From the NCBI GenBank assembly GCA_037893225.1, contig JAZGUH010000446.1, positions 248,001-312,000 on the forward strand: DNA of 64,000 nucleotides, given 5' to 3'. The notes beneath the pieces are model-generated. The model searched no databases and was not told where the DNA came from. It saw only the letters and a program-made list of their open reading frames with translations. Below are positions 1 through 9,985 of this stretch, piece after piece (positions within the stretch are counted from its first letter, which is position 1; every line of letters starts with the position of its first letter). A program made the translations under genes and the position numbers. The DNA comes from Hippasteria phrygiana (lineage: Eukaryota; Echinodermata; Asteroidea; Valvatida; Goniasteridae).

Positions 1-676
1 CGCATTTTTAGAGGTTTGTTACAGACTAACTTTTCCCACTCTTTAGAGATACAAACATTGAAACAATCAAGCTGATGATCCGAAAACACAAAAGTCTTTA
101 AAATGCAGGTTGTATTGCCATATTTTTCTGTTCATGATCTTAAATGTGGTTTAACCCTTGTGCTATTTAATAAGTCAAAATCAGTCAAAATTTCCTTCCA
201 CCTCCCCTGCCTATACTTTGTACACAGACAGGGTCAGATTACATGTGGTTTGTGCATGTGGCAGAAGGGTCACAAACAATCACCTTGACTGATTTTGACC
301 CATACAACAACATGGCTCAGAATGCATGTTTGCATAGGAGGGTTATAGAACATAAAAAAGTAAATGTACAAGCTAAAGTTCACTAATTGTTATACATAAG
401 TAAAGTGAGAAAAGTGGGGAAAAACCAGACAACATGTATAGAATTGCAACACGGCATGCACAGTAACATAAAAAAATACCGCACAGCTGGTACTACGTGC
501 GGTGTGCACCAAACAATTCATGGCGCACGTGCGGTGACCCGTGAATGTGGCCCCATTCATTTGTACATACGCGACGGTCCCGACTGAGTCGTACATTCCC
601 TCACAAAAATCATCCTTTTTTCAAAAACAAACTTTTTATCAAAATAAATTCCTGAATAATATACAAATGTGCATAC
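1..676. other. Flank without recognised gene
   Basis: AT-rich sequence with only short chance open frames. If the exon at 677-880 is real, this stretch is the start of its first intron, because a GTATGC donor reads leftward into it. I see no repeat boundary or RNA gene here. Confidence 0.3.
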
Positions 677-880
677 CTCGTCTCCAGCCATTGTGTGGAG
701 TCCTTCTAGGCGGAATTGTGTCAAGAAAAACATCTTGACATCGTTCGATGTGAATGCCACGTTGAAAATGTTGGAGACATCCGGGACTTGTAGACTCATG
801 TTTCTGCTTGATGACGTCAAAATCGTCACAAGCATAGCATAAGAAGCATCAAGCGATCGACTTTTTGCAGCTTCGGCCAT
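677..880 (-). CDS. Candidate first coding exon of an unidentified gene
   Basis: On the minus strand an ATG at 880, in a good initiation context (AAAATGGCC), opens a 68-codon frame starting MAEAAKSRSLDASY and ending LHTMAGDE. It stops exactly on a codon boundary before a GTATGC splice donor (676-671). The composition looks protein-like, with mixed hydrophobic and polar residues and no low complexity. I do not recognise the family. The downstream exons would lie left of the window. It would have to be nested in the large first intron of PHB2, which is on the same strand, or PHB2 would have to be broken here; this lowers confidence. It may also be a chance open frame. Confidence 0.3.
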
Positions 881-1505
881 TTTCGGTTCTGGGCCGAAGC
901 GCTCTGATTTTGCGGACCCCCCATGCACGGATAGTTTACACACGAGACAATGCCGCTACTCGCGGGCAGATGGCGCGCATTTTGAACGATATCTTCAGAA
1001 CGGTACGTCCGATTGCAGGACATGTCTTTTCGCTGTCTGTGTACATGACGTTTAAATCGTGACCCCTCACCTTACATGACGACACGCACAACGAGGTTGG
1101 AGCGATGCATTATGCATACGCGGGACTGACATCACGCCAGGTCAAGGGGTCAAGATATTTAAATCTAGTCTTAGCGCAAGATACATGAGATAACATGTCC
1201 TGCGGGGACTCTCCGGAATTGAACGGTAACTTTCACTTTTTATCCGGATGGTAAGTGAACCTTAGTAGTAGTACCTTCATCATAATCATGGAACTCTACT
1301 TGTATCCGAGGTGGCGTATCTAGTATTTTGGTGGTCATTTTAAGGGTGAAATGGGATGCTTTTGTTGGTTCGAAAGACAAATTATATTAATTGGTAGTCG
1401 AAGGCATACATCGACCTTGGACCCTACTATCGACAGATCATGTCCAAATGTTAAAAAAGGCGATAGAGGGTCCAAGTTACTCGGACTACAGTTAGGGCTG
1501 ATGCA
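881..1505. other. Spacer between candidate exon and transposon
   Basis: No gene recognised. If the exon at 677-880 is real, this would hold its promoter and 5' UTR. A palindromic TGACGTCA-like half is visible near 814-820. It ends at the target-site duplication of the transposon starting at 1515. Confidence 0.25.
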
Positions 1506-1514
1506 GTTCCCATG
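1506..1514. repeat. Left target-site duplication GTTCCCATG
   Basis: The 9-bp word GTTCCCATG directly precedes the left terminus of the large transposon. The same word follows its right terminus at 6436-6444. Confidence 0.85.
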
Positions 1515-2012
1515 TAGCTTGAAAATTCCAGCTCTTGGCTTAGATTCGCCATTAGAGCTGGAAAGAATTCTATATCATAGGTCAGGATCTTGCCCATATC
1601 TTCCGTTTCCCTGAATATATCAACTAAACACTCACCGTCCGGGTGGAGCAGTCATTCATGCAGCTTTGTATCCCCTCAAAATGAGAATCTGATAAATTTA
1701 AACCTGAAAAACAAGTGAATTTTTCGTGCAACTAGGTGCATGCACAAAACCAGCTGTGTACAAAGCAATGGCGCAGTGATTCTTGGTGCCCGACCAAAAC
1801 ACGAAGGGCCAGACCACAACAATTTGCCGTTTGAAGCTTATGGTGGTTTCCGATTACCATGCGGCCCGTGCGGTATGCACTGCGCGCACACACCCCTCGT
1901 GGATCGCTATACGACGGCTGTTTGCTGATGCAATGACACCTAGTATAAGATTATGGACAAGAACGCATGCAATACAATGACGGGCCGTTTTTATTCCCTC
2001 GTTGCCTTTTCC
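1515..2012 (+). repeat. Left terminal inverted repeat of the transposon
   Basis: This matches the reverse complement of 5930-6435 nearly base for base. The shared stretch includes the run coding MHKTSCVQSNGAVILGARPK in one frame on each copy. That frame is a by-product of the repeat and not a gene. Confidence 0.85.
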
Positions 2013-2344
2013 GAATCCACCGAGGCAGTATTCCATGATAATAAATCTTCAGAAATATACAATTTCTGCTCAATTAAATTTGCGGGTAAACACTGACTGC
2101 GTAGTGATTGTTGCCACGACACGTGATTCGGGGCAAGCTTTCTCGCATACGCGCGTGCAGACACAATGTCAATGCATATCGCATACGTGTCCACTTGCCG
2201 TGATCGAAGTACATGTACGCAATTCATACGTTTCTTGTCACTTTAAAACGATAAATTTCCACGCAGATTTTGTCAGACTCTAGTGCTGGTTATTGTTAGA
2301 ATCTAGACATTAACATAAAATACGAAGTTTGTGGGATTTAGTGC

Positions 2345-2640
2345 TTGAGAATGCCTGCGAAGAAGCACTGTTCTTACGGAACATGCAACAGCGACTCGCA
2401 CTTTTCGGACCGTCCCCACATGAATGGCGTTTTGTGGCTACCCTTTCTGAAGCCGAAGTCGAACCGTGAGAAGTGTCTCCGTTGGATAAAAACTGCTCCA
2501 GAAAAGACTTTTCGGCGGAGAATGTAACTTACAATACTTACATTTGCTCCAAACATTTCGTCGGTGGCAATGGGCCAACAGATGACTACACCGACCCAAT
2601 ACCAGCTTCGACATCTAGCGCGGTGGAGATGAACAATTTT
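2345..2640 (+). pseudogene. THAP-like zinc-finger fragment, frameshifted
   Basis: The first frame (from ATG 2351) gives MPAKKHCSYGTCNSDSHF and LRWIKTAP, which hold the first cysteine pair and the tryptophan of a THAP-like C2CH finger. The second half (YICSKHFVGGNGP, then DPIPA) continues one frame over, with the switch near 2495-2505. The ICSKHF motif supplies the last Cys and His. From memory, the GGNGPT...DPIPA ending occurs in THAP-like modules at the N-terminus of transposon-derived nuclease proteins. No downstream nuclease is seen, so this is a broken 5' exon of a mobile-element gene. A sequencing indel is an alternative to decay. Confidence 0.6.
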
Positions 2641-3332
2641 GTTTTTGTTTGTATTGGGAGGGGGCATAATCATACATGCAGACTATGTGTTACGATGTTG
2701 AGTCAATGTGATGGAACTTTTTGTTTCAGGGCCTTGGTTAAAGAGGAACTAAAACGCCAATTTTTTTTTTTACATTTTTGACTTATCTGATAGTTTATGC
2801 CTCCCCAAAACTAATGTAACAAGTTTCATGATTCTGAAAAATCAAAAAAAATGTTTTTGAGCCTTTTCTTTCTGAGCCACTTTGACTCGATTCAGAAAAG
2901 GCCGAGGTCAACTGCGTGCCGTATCGCGCGAGTATTGACGTACACGTGTAGAAACATATGACGTCACTGTATTATACGACAATGTTTTACGTAGAGTCTG
3001 TACGTATTTTTTTGTCTAAGGCTAGTATTACTTGCTGTGCTTTTTGCTCATGATTCAGGAGTAACACCACGATAAACATATTTTAAAGTGTTGACATCTT
3101 TGTGAGACACATTAAGAATTGGGGTTGTAGGCTTGTTCTTGCTGAAAAGCTAGTTATGAGTCATACTTTCCTTTGTTTGCAGTCGGCTTTTATTGGGACC
3201 TGCGCGGTGAGTTGTGTGTGAGCTGATGCTATACTCTAGTCTGGCGACTTTGATTATGCAGCCCTCATAAGGACCCGCACCTTCTCAGAACTATACACAC
3301 AATTTCTGTTATAAGGTACCAGACTCAATCGC

Positions 3333-3590
3333 ATGCAGCGCATGCGGTCATATGCAGCACGATATGGGGCAGCTTTTTTCACCATGCATCATCTGCAGGA
3401 CCTACAACTTCCTACAGTCCTACACAAAACTGGTTCACTGTATCCGTCTTTGCTTTTTACTTTGTGCACATTTCAATGGTGTAGGACTGTAGGAAGTGTA
3501 GGATCCTACAAAATATACGGAGTGAAAAAAGCTGCCCCATATCCGGCACGGTATACATTTACATGCGGTACCGTGCGTGTACAATGCATG
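3333..3590. repeat. Foldback (imperfect inverted repeat) next to the minisatellite
   Basis: Two pairs of arms nest around a ~60-base centre. GATATGGGGCAGCTTTTTTC (~3361) pairs with GAAAAAAGCTGCCCCATATC (~3524). CTTCCTACAGTCCTACAC (~3408) pairs with GTGTAGGACTGTAGGAAG (~3480). It lies inside the large transposon and abuts the 14-bp array at 3597. Confidence 0.75.
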
Positions 3591-3596
3591 TTGAGG

Positions 3597-4155
3597 CTGC
3601 TCGAGTCTGGCTGCTCGAGTCTGGCTGCTCGAGTCTGGCTGCTCGAGTCTGGCTGCTCGAGTCTGGCTGCTCGAGTCTGGCTGCTCGAGTCTGGCTGCTC
3701 GAGTCTGGCTGCTCGAGTCTGGCTGCTCGAGTCTGGCTGCTCGAGTCTGGCTGCTCGAGTCTGGCTGCTCGAGTCTGGCTGCTCGAGTCTGGCTGCTCGA
3801 GTCTGGCTGCTCGAGTCTGGCTGCTCGAGTCTGGCTGCTCGAGTCTGGCTGCTCGAGTCTGGCTGCTCGAGTCTGGCTGCTCGAGTCTGGCTGCTCGAGT
3901 CTGGCTGCTCGAGTCTGGCTGCTCGAGTCTGGCTGCTCGAGTCTGGCTGCTCGAGTCTGGCTGCTCGAGTCTGGCTGCTCGAGTCTGGCTGCTCGAGTCT
4001 GGCTGCTCGAGTCTGGCTGCTCGAGTCTGGCTGCTCGAGTCTGGCTGCTCGAGTCTGGCTGCTCGAGTCTGGCTGCTCGAGTCTGGCTGCTCGAGTCTGG
4101 CTGCTCGAGTCTGGCTGCTCGAGTCTGGCTGCTCGAGTCTGGCTGCTCGAGTCTG
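3597..4155. repeat. 14-bp minisatellite, ~40 identical copies
   Basis: The unit CTGCTCGAGTCTGG repeats without visible change from 3597, 39 full copies plus 13 of 14 bases. Every unit carries CTCGAG. No frame of the unit contains a stop, so all six frames stay open and produce spurious repetitive proteins with a 14-residue period. On the minus strand it is read in frame from the THAP exon at 4160-4524. Confidence 0.95.
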
Positions 4156-4159
4156 CAAC

Positions 4160-4524
4160 CGCAGTTAACGTCGTCGCGCTGGTGCGCGTGAGTCCGGGAC
4201 ACGATTGGAATGCTCAGTGCTTTTAGAGTTGGAATGGCTCCATCCTTCAAACGGAATTGTGCCTTCAAACCCAGCTGAGTTTTCATACTAACACTATCAT
4301 CTATACAGTCTTTAGCGAAATGTTCTGCACATATTTTCGACCATTTCGACAGCCCAAAATCAGATATTGTATTGTCTACAAAGCGGACCCACTGTCGCCT
4401 TTGAGCTCCATTCAGCACTGGGAATCGCAGTAAGGTTGGGTCAGGGTTTTTGTTGCTGTTCCTCGTGCAACCCCCAACTACACACGATCGAGGCAAAATG
4501 ATTATCTCAGATCCATGCTCATAC
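4160..4524 (-). CDS. THAP-domain zinc-finger exon (transposon-borne, partial)
   Basis: An acceptor-like TTTGATATTATTTCAG ends at 4525 on the minus strand. The frame then reads SCVVGGCTRNSNKNPDPT, RQWVRFVDN, WSKICAEHFAKDC and DGAIPTLKA. These match the THAP C2CH finger: the Cys pair, the invariant Trp, the Cys-x2-His of ICAEHF, and an AVPT-like ending (AIPT). THAP fingers bind DNA and occur in P-type transposases and their domesticated relatives. The frame runs on through the 14-bp array to a stop at 3435. An upstream exon is needed because the in-frame ATG at 4538 lies inside the presumed intron. It may be an intact domain of a decayed gene. Confidence 0.65.
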
Positions 4525-5039
4525 TGAAATAATATCAAAATTAGACAAAATAGACGGGAAAACGGAGGAGTTAGGTCGACAAAAACTCTTCAGCAGCATC
4601 AACTCCACGTACGTACATGCATAGTGTTTGGCTGTAGCATCAACCGACTCTACACATGTACGTCACGGGGTCACGTACATACATTTAACATACATAATGA
4701 GCTTTCGCGAAACAGGATAAATGGTTCAGAATAACAACCCTTTCTTTTTAAATAAAAAAATTTCTCTCGTCTGCAAACTAATCTCCATCAGTTAAAAGAG
4801 TACATGTATTTAAACTGTCGGAAAAGTCAAAAAAAAAATTGTCATTTTAGTTCCTCTTTTAATATAACCGATTGTTAATTTTGGTTGAACTTCTTGTTCT
4901 TTACAAGATGAAGTGCTTTTTAAATTTTGAAAATAGCAAGAAAGAAAGAACCGGTGTGTGCAGGCAAAATTCAAGGAATGATCAGTTTATCTTATATTTT
5001 TGATCATCTCAGGAAATAGCCGCAGGAGTCAAAGTTCGT

Positions 5040-5548
5040 TTAGGGGGTAGGGAGGGTGGGGGTTGTTAAAGGCATCAACAAAATCTCTCTTTCCATTCTT
5101 TTTCTATTTGTGGGAAAGGTTGGAAGAAGAAAGATTCTGTTGAGCAAGGTCTCATTATCGGTTTTTACGTAAGTGACTGGTCTTCCATAAATTGTTTTTG
5201 TATATTTACGAATAAGTTTTCGCCGGTCGTAATCCGCTCGAAAACAAATCAAATAATTGAAGACATCGTATAGTCCGAAATCTGGTATATTCGAGAAATC
5301 CTTCGTGAATCCAGGAAGGTTAAATGGGTCGGAAAATGTGCAGCCAGCGTCTTTCAATCTTTTGTCAAGACAAGAGTCTCCTTCAAGTTGGGGCTTGAAA
5401 GATTCGGGTCGGTTGTCAATTTCAGATTGGCCACGCACTTGCACAGTTCAACCAGTTCTTTCTTCAGGTAACCCGTTATTGAAACCCCTCTCTCTTGAAG
5501 AAATTTCTGCAGTTTCTTCACGTTCCAACCTTCGAAGTTGTTATCCAT
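5040..5548 (-). pseudogene. SAP-like / YqaJ-associated N-terminal fragment, frameshifted
   Basis: From the minus-strand ATG at 5548 the frame reads MDNNFEGWNVKKLQKFLQER, then GVSITGYLKKELVELC. This is a SAP-like helix-turn-helix module of about 35 residues. The matching downstream portion, CTFSDPFNLPGFTKDF then FGLYDVFNYLICFRADYD, lies in another frame; the switch is near 5385-5420. From memory, this order (SAP-like module, then a DPF...IPDF block) begins large transposon-linked proteins carrying a YqaJ-type nuclease domain, but no nuclease domain is visible. It could be decayed or joined by an unseen short intron. Confidence 0.45.
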
Positions 5549-5929
5549 TAAAGAAACTATAATTGCTAAAAATAGGCCGCGTTTCGAGAAGAACATACAA
5601 CATGTACTGTAACGATTCGAGCGGTTGTTGTGTTTTAGAGTGGTGACAATCTCTATCATGCGCTGTTTCACCCAGCAGTAGTTCCAGATACCAGACAGGG
5701 AAACCACCACTGGCCGTGCGTCGCCACGTTGCGGCTTGCCCCGAATCACGTGGTCTAGCAACAACGGTACTGACGTGCATAATAATGATCAGTCTGGCAC
5801 GACCGGCGCACGCTGTGCATCTTAGATTGAGCGAAGACGGGGTACAAGGATCTATGCAAATCAACGCGCAAAAGGCTTATTGTAACATAAGAGCAAGATG
5901 AAAATATAGAGGCTAATAGCAGTAATTTG

Positions 5930-6435
5930 AGGCAAAGGCAACGAGGAAATAAAAACAGCCCGTCATTGTATTGCATGCGTTCTTGTCCATAATCTTATAG
6001 CTGTCATTGCATTAGGAAACAGCCGTCGTATAGCGATCCACGAGGGGGTGTGCGCGCAGTGTGCATACCGCATCGGCCGCATGGTAATCGGAAACCACCG
6101 TAAGCTTCAAACGGCAAATTGTTGTGGTCTGGCCCTTCATGTTTTGGTCGGGCACCAAGAATCACTGCGCCATTGCTTTGTACACAGCTGGTTTTGTGCA
6201 TGCACCTAGTTGCACGAAAAATGCACTTGTTTTTCGGGTTTAAATTTATCAGATTCTCATTTTGAGGGGATACAAAGCTGCATGAATGACTGCTCCACCC
6301 GGACGGTGAGTGTTTAGTTGATATATTCAGGGAAACGGAAGATATGGGCAAGATCTTAAACGACCCTGACCTATGATATAGAATTCTTTCCAGCTCTAAT
6401 GGCGAATCAAGCCAAGAGCTGGAATTTTCAAGCTA
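5930..6435 (-). repeat. Right terminal inverted repeat of the transposon
   Basis: This is the reverse complement of 1515-2012 with minor differences. It ends TTTTCAAGCTA at 6435 and is followed directly by the 9-bp duplication. Confidence 0.85.
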
Positions 6436-6444
6436 GTTCCCATG
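6436..6444. repeat. Right target-site duplication GTTCCCATG
   Basis: Identical to 1506-1514. Together they mark the insertion point of the 1515-6435 element. Confidence 0.85.
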
Positions 6445-6678
6445 ATGCTTTGAGAATGTCAAAAAGGTTTATTAGAAAGAAACCATTCCTTGCAATCCAC
6501 AATCTGACATGTTTGAGATATGGCTGACTGGCTTTCAAGTCTAAGACCATCGCAATATTAAACATGTTAAGAATGAACTGCAGAACATTTTTTAATTGTC
6601 CGAAAACTGGGCACTGTACAAAACGTGCTGATGTAATCCAGCGAGGAGATGCCGACATTTTACACGACACTTACTCAC

Positions 6679-6805
6679 CTGTGTAAATGGATTCCTTGAC
6701 CCCGTAAGCGAGCGCCCCTGCTGCTAAAACCAACTTCACACCTGTCCCAAGCCCCACAGGACCTTTCCCCATCCTTCCTATCACGTCTTTCACTTGTTGT
6801 GCCAT
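6679..6805 (-). CDS. PHB2: Prohibitin-2, first coding exon only
   Basis: From ATG 6805 the minus strand encodes MAQQVKDVIGRMGKGPVGLG, then TGVKLVLAAGALAYGVKESI and YT. It ends with one base of the next codon before a GTGAGT donor (6678-6673). This matches the prohibitin-2 N-terminus (known pattern MAQ..KD..GR...GP.G.GT..KL...AGA.AYGV.ES..TV) and its exon-1 phase. Prohibitin-2 forms ring complexes with prohibitin-1 in the inner mitochondrial membrane; the hydrophobic VKLVLAAGALAYGV stretch is the membrane anchor. The remaining exons are not recognised down to position 1, so intron 1 must exceed 6.6 kb or the gene is interrupted. The 4.9-kb transposon accounts for most of that length. Confidence 0.85.
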
Positions 6806-6954
6806 GTTTTTCTCGGTGAAATTGTGGCGAGATGCTCAGCGTTTTTGCACCTTCTGTACAACATGCGTAAGGCTCGCGTGGTTCCCTGTCCCGGCCCATT
6901 CACAAACTGGTGCCTCAAGAAATATTCCTTTGGGGACAGACTGACGACCAGAGC

Positions 6955-6968
6955 AACGCATGCGCACA
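6955..6968 (-). promoter_or_regulatory. NRF1-like palindrome upstream of PHB2
   Basis: CGCATGCGCA (6957-6966) carries the GCATGCGC core of the NRF1 consensus about 150 bp upstream of the PHB2 start codon. NRF1 is known to drive many nuclear genes for mitochondrial proteins, which fits PHB2. One half-site base departs from the full 12-bp consensus. Confidence 0.45.
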
Positions 6969-7045
6969 TTGCACCATTTCACTTAGTTTCTCGTCAAGTC
7001 TCGCGTGAACACGCGGGATTATTAAAGGATGGCAACAACTTTTGA

Positions 7046-8780
7046 TGAAAATCTGAAGGATGCACTTTTGTTTTTCGTATAAAATTCATCAACTTAACAT
7101 TTCCCACTCGGAGCACTTGGCGAAAACGGGGAAAATGCGGGCCCCATAATGAACAAAGTGTTTCTATACAGCAACCTCAGTATATACTTCAGAATAACAT
7201 GTACAACGTACAATCATACACAGAAAATTCATACGAGTTCATTTATTCCTTTATAGCAAAAAGACATCTCATTTGGAAATATTAACCATCAGCTATGGAA
7301 TGCGCATGGCATCGTGGCAAGATCAAATATTTAAAATCAGAAGAAAATACACATGTACAATAAACTATTTGATAACCTGGGTCTCAATGTCACCCTGCTG
7401 GTTTCCTGGGGGCAGTTTATTCCTCCATGTTCATATTAAAACAAGTATCCAGCAAAAAAATCCAGCTTCAAGCCTACATCTGAGCCAGAACCCTAGCCAA
7501 AACCACTTTTTTCTTCTTCATTTGACTTGGATCAAGACCAACTACTACCTTGGTCTCTTAAATTTGGTTTAGGAATCAGGAATGTTTATAAAAACCAAAC
7601 CACTAACAAAAAGGAGGTACATCTAGGTACATCTTAAATCATCTTACAACTTATTGTTAAAGTTATCAAAATAACAAATTTAAGCATACAAATACAATTA
7701 ATAATCTGATATAGCATCAGTGACATGTCCCAAAGTGGAATATTTTTTGGGGAAATCTGGGAGGTTTTTTGGCTTTATTTTATTATTTTTTGGTGAAAGC
7801 AAATTGTTCTGTGTATTTCAGGGTTTTATTTCTTTAATTATATACAACAAAATTCATAAAGCTGAAGGAAGGAAAAATAGTCCAAAATGCCAACTTTGAA
7901 AGCAGTGGCTTGATTTTTATACAAGATGTGTACACCAGCCTAACAGACAATATATTTTTGGGTTGTCATGACATTCAGAGATTCCATAATTTTGAGTAGC
8001 CCCAGTTGGGAAACTAGACTATTTCCAACGATTGTCAAATGACAATCGTTGGAAACCGGTATAAATTTCCACTTTTTTTGAAAGCGACAGTGGCCCAGGT
8101 GCCATGATTTCACAGGATGCTTGAGACTGCTATTTACTACAGTCTGGTATGATATTTTCAATTCAGCAAATGTTGTATACATTGTACATGTTCATGTACA
8201 ACTTTAACATGTCATAGGAACTTTATGAATAATTCATAATATGAATAACTCAAAACTTGCAAAAACAATCTATTGTGCATCGTCCAAAAATCACTTCAGT
8301 TCATTTAGGAACACAGTGGTTCCATTGGGAATCATGCTTGAAAGGAAAGCACATTTTTAGATCTTGAAATTTGTGTTTTGGAAGACTTTGGTGAATGTTT
8401 TGGAGATTTTTGGGGTGAAAATTTGAGACATTCTTAAATATTTAATTACCCATCTCACTGCACCTGCATGCCTTCAAATTTCAACAAATTTTGTCAACCA
8501 GAATTGCTACTTGTCCTATTTACAAGTTCTTTCCTGAATAAAACAACCAATATAGTTAAAAGATAAGTTATAATTAAAATCTGAGAGATACTAAAATATC
8601 CCTAAACACTGACCTCTATACATTAGTATGTAAATTATTACATTCTAGTTTTGGATGGTCGTTTTACCTTTCAAGCTGCAATGTCAATGCATTTGGGGTG
8701 TATAATCCAAAAATAAAAAAATTCAAATTGTCGGCAAACAGACAAAGCAATCCCACTGGTATACGAGTATCAAATGAACG
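7046..8780. other. Intergenic stretch, no gene seen
   Basis: AT-rich DNA with only short chance frames. A 15-bp self-complementary pair (ACGATTGTCAAATGACAATCGT, ~8029-8050) forms a tight hairpin. No splice-flanked coding block was recognised. Confidence 0.3.
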
Positions 8781-8809
8781 AGGAGCGCAGTGCGTAATAC
8801 CAGCGACGT

Positions 8810-9045
8810 ACTCCCCATGGAAGTGCGGTTGCTATGTGGACAGCGCCCTCTTTTGGTGCCGCACGGAGCCCATAACTCATTCTGGCCGGCTGTTTATTAA
8901 TGGGGTGCTGGTATGCCAACATGGGCTTGTACTGCGAAGCATAATGCACACAAAGGGCAAACAATGGATTGAATACGTGCAGGAATGTGCATATAGGTGT
9001 TATTTTTCAAACCACGACTATGACCGTCGTCCATATGCAATATTT
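8810..9045 (-). repeat. Diverged member of the interspersed TTAA-type MITE family
   Basis: It shares the words GGCTGTTTATTAATGGGGTGCTGGTATG and GGCAAACAATGGATTGA (each shown here as one read across two or more blocks) with copies at 34767, 52510 and 58023. Ends are degraded. Confidence 0.5.
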
Positions 9046-9360
9046 TAATTACAGTCCGCCCAAAAAAAACTATTTGAAATATAATATATAGAAAAAAAAT
9101 ACAATAAGTAACAGATATAAAAAGTTTCAAAATAGGAGCAAGTAGCTCCCAATTCCCAAGTATTAATGTATGTCAATCTTCGCGCACAACACACAAAAAT
9201 ACTACATGCCTTATGAAGATTAATTAAAGAACGCAGCGTAGTGAGTGCTTTTTGTCAAAAATAATTTGCTTCCATAAATTCATGAGGGAAAAATATATTA
9301 CTGTATGACTTTCAGAGTATGGGCATAGCAGCTTTAATTAATTTGTGCTGCTTATGCTGG

Positions 9361-9414
9361 TAGTTGGGTGGGTGGGTGGGTTTCTTGGTGGGTTGGTTGG
9401 TGGATTGGTGAGTT
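9361..9414 (+). repeat. GGGT/GGTT microsatellite
   Basis: Degenerate run of TGGG and TTGG words. A second short (GGGT)n tract lies at 9604-9624. Confidence 0.8.
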
Positions 9415-9919
9415 TGTATATGCCGGCAATCGTGGACCTAGGACAAAAGAATTCGGGCGTAGACAAAGGGGTCCACGTTTGACCTAACGTCCACGATTGA
9501 AAATCGTGTACAAAACCAATAGGAGGCCTTCCGAAAAAGTTAGAGTATAAACAAAAGAGGAACAATGAATGGGAGGTCCACGATTGCACCCGTTTACATG
9601 ACTGCGTGGGTGGGTGGGTGGTTGGACAGTTTACTCGGGTGTATATGTTTCCATGCCACGCGTGTATCACGGCTACGCAAGTCAGTTGGGAATTTTTTTT
9701 TGTTAACACTGATGGGCATGCGTCTAATGAACGTCTAATCTGCAATTGGATCACGCCCCATTGCATTGCAAAATTTGCAGTTGTACGTTTCGTAGACCAG
9801 TGAAGTTTTAACGCGTATACCCGCCGTGGGCTGTACCACTTGGTACTTGTTATTAAGAGTGCTCATGATTCCCTGAAGCATGGCACTGTATCTTCAAGTA
9901 CGCCTATCAGTTATGCACA

Positions 9920-9985
9920 CAAGTGATAATACATTTATGCATAATTACACATAATTATACACAATTATGCATAACTGAATTACAT
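9920..9985. repeat. Short AT-rich tandem repeat (ATAATTATGCATAAC-like)
   Basis: Four or five degenerate copies of a 12-bp word built on CATAATTA. Confidence 0.6.

Larger units (their letters stand above)
1515..6435. mobile_element. 4.9-kb DNA transposon with long terminal inverted repeats
   Basis: The element begins TAGCTTGAAAATTCCAGCTC and ends with the reverse complement of that word. The two ends match over roughly 500 bp (about 1515-2012 against 5930-6435), differing by point changes and a 10-bp indel near 6352-6361. A 9-bp direct duplication flanks it. Long inverted repeats with a 9-bp duplication are typical of Mutator-like elements, and THAP fingers are typical of P-type transposases. 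I see no DDE catalytic core, so the superfamily is open. Inside are THAP-type fragments on both strands, a SAP-like coding fragment, a foldback and a minisatellite. It lies just left of PHB2 exon 1, presumably in PHB2 intron 1. Confidence 0.85.

Noticed and set aside
1740..1928. Frame beginning MHKTSCVQSNGAVILG, also found inverted at 6351
   Set aside because: It lies inside the terminal inverted repeats of the transposon, so duplication explains its apparent conservation.
3597..4155. CRISPR-like regular repeat
   Set aside because: The 14-bp units are contiguous with no spacers, and the DNA is animal nuclear.
3333..4226. Long open frames of LLESGCSSLAARVW-type repeats on the plus strand
   Set aside because: They are translations of the 14-bp minisatellite, which has no stop in any frame. 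There is no splice or start context.
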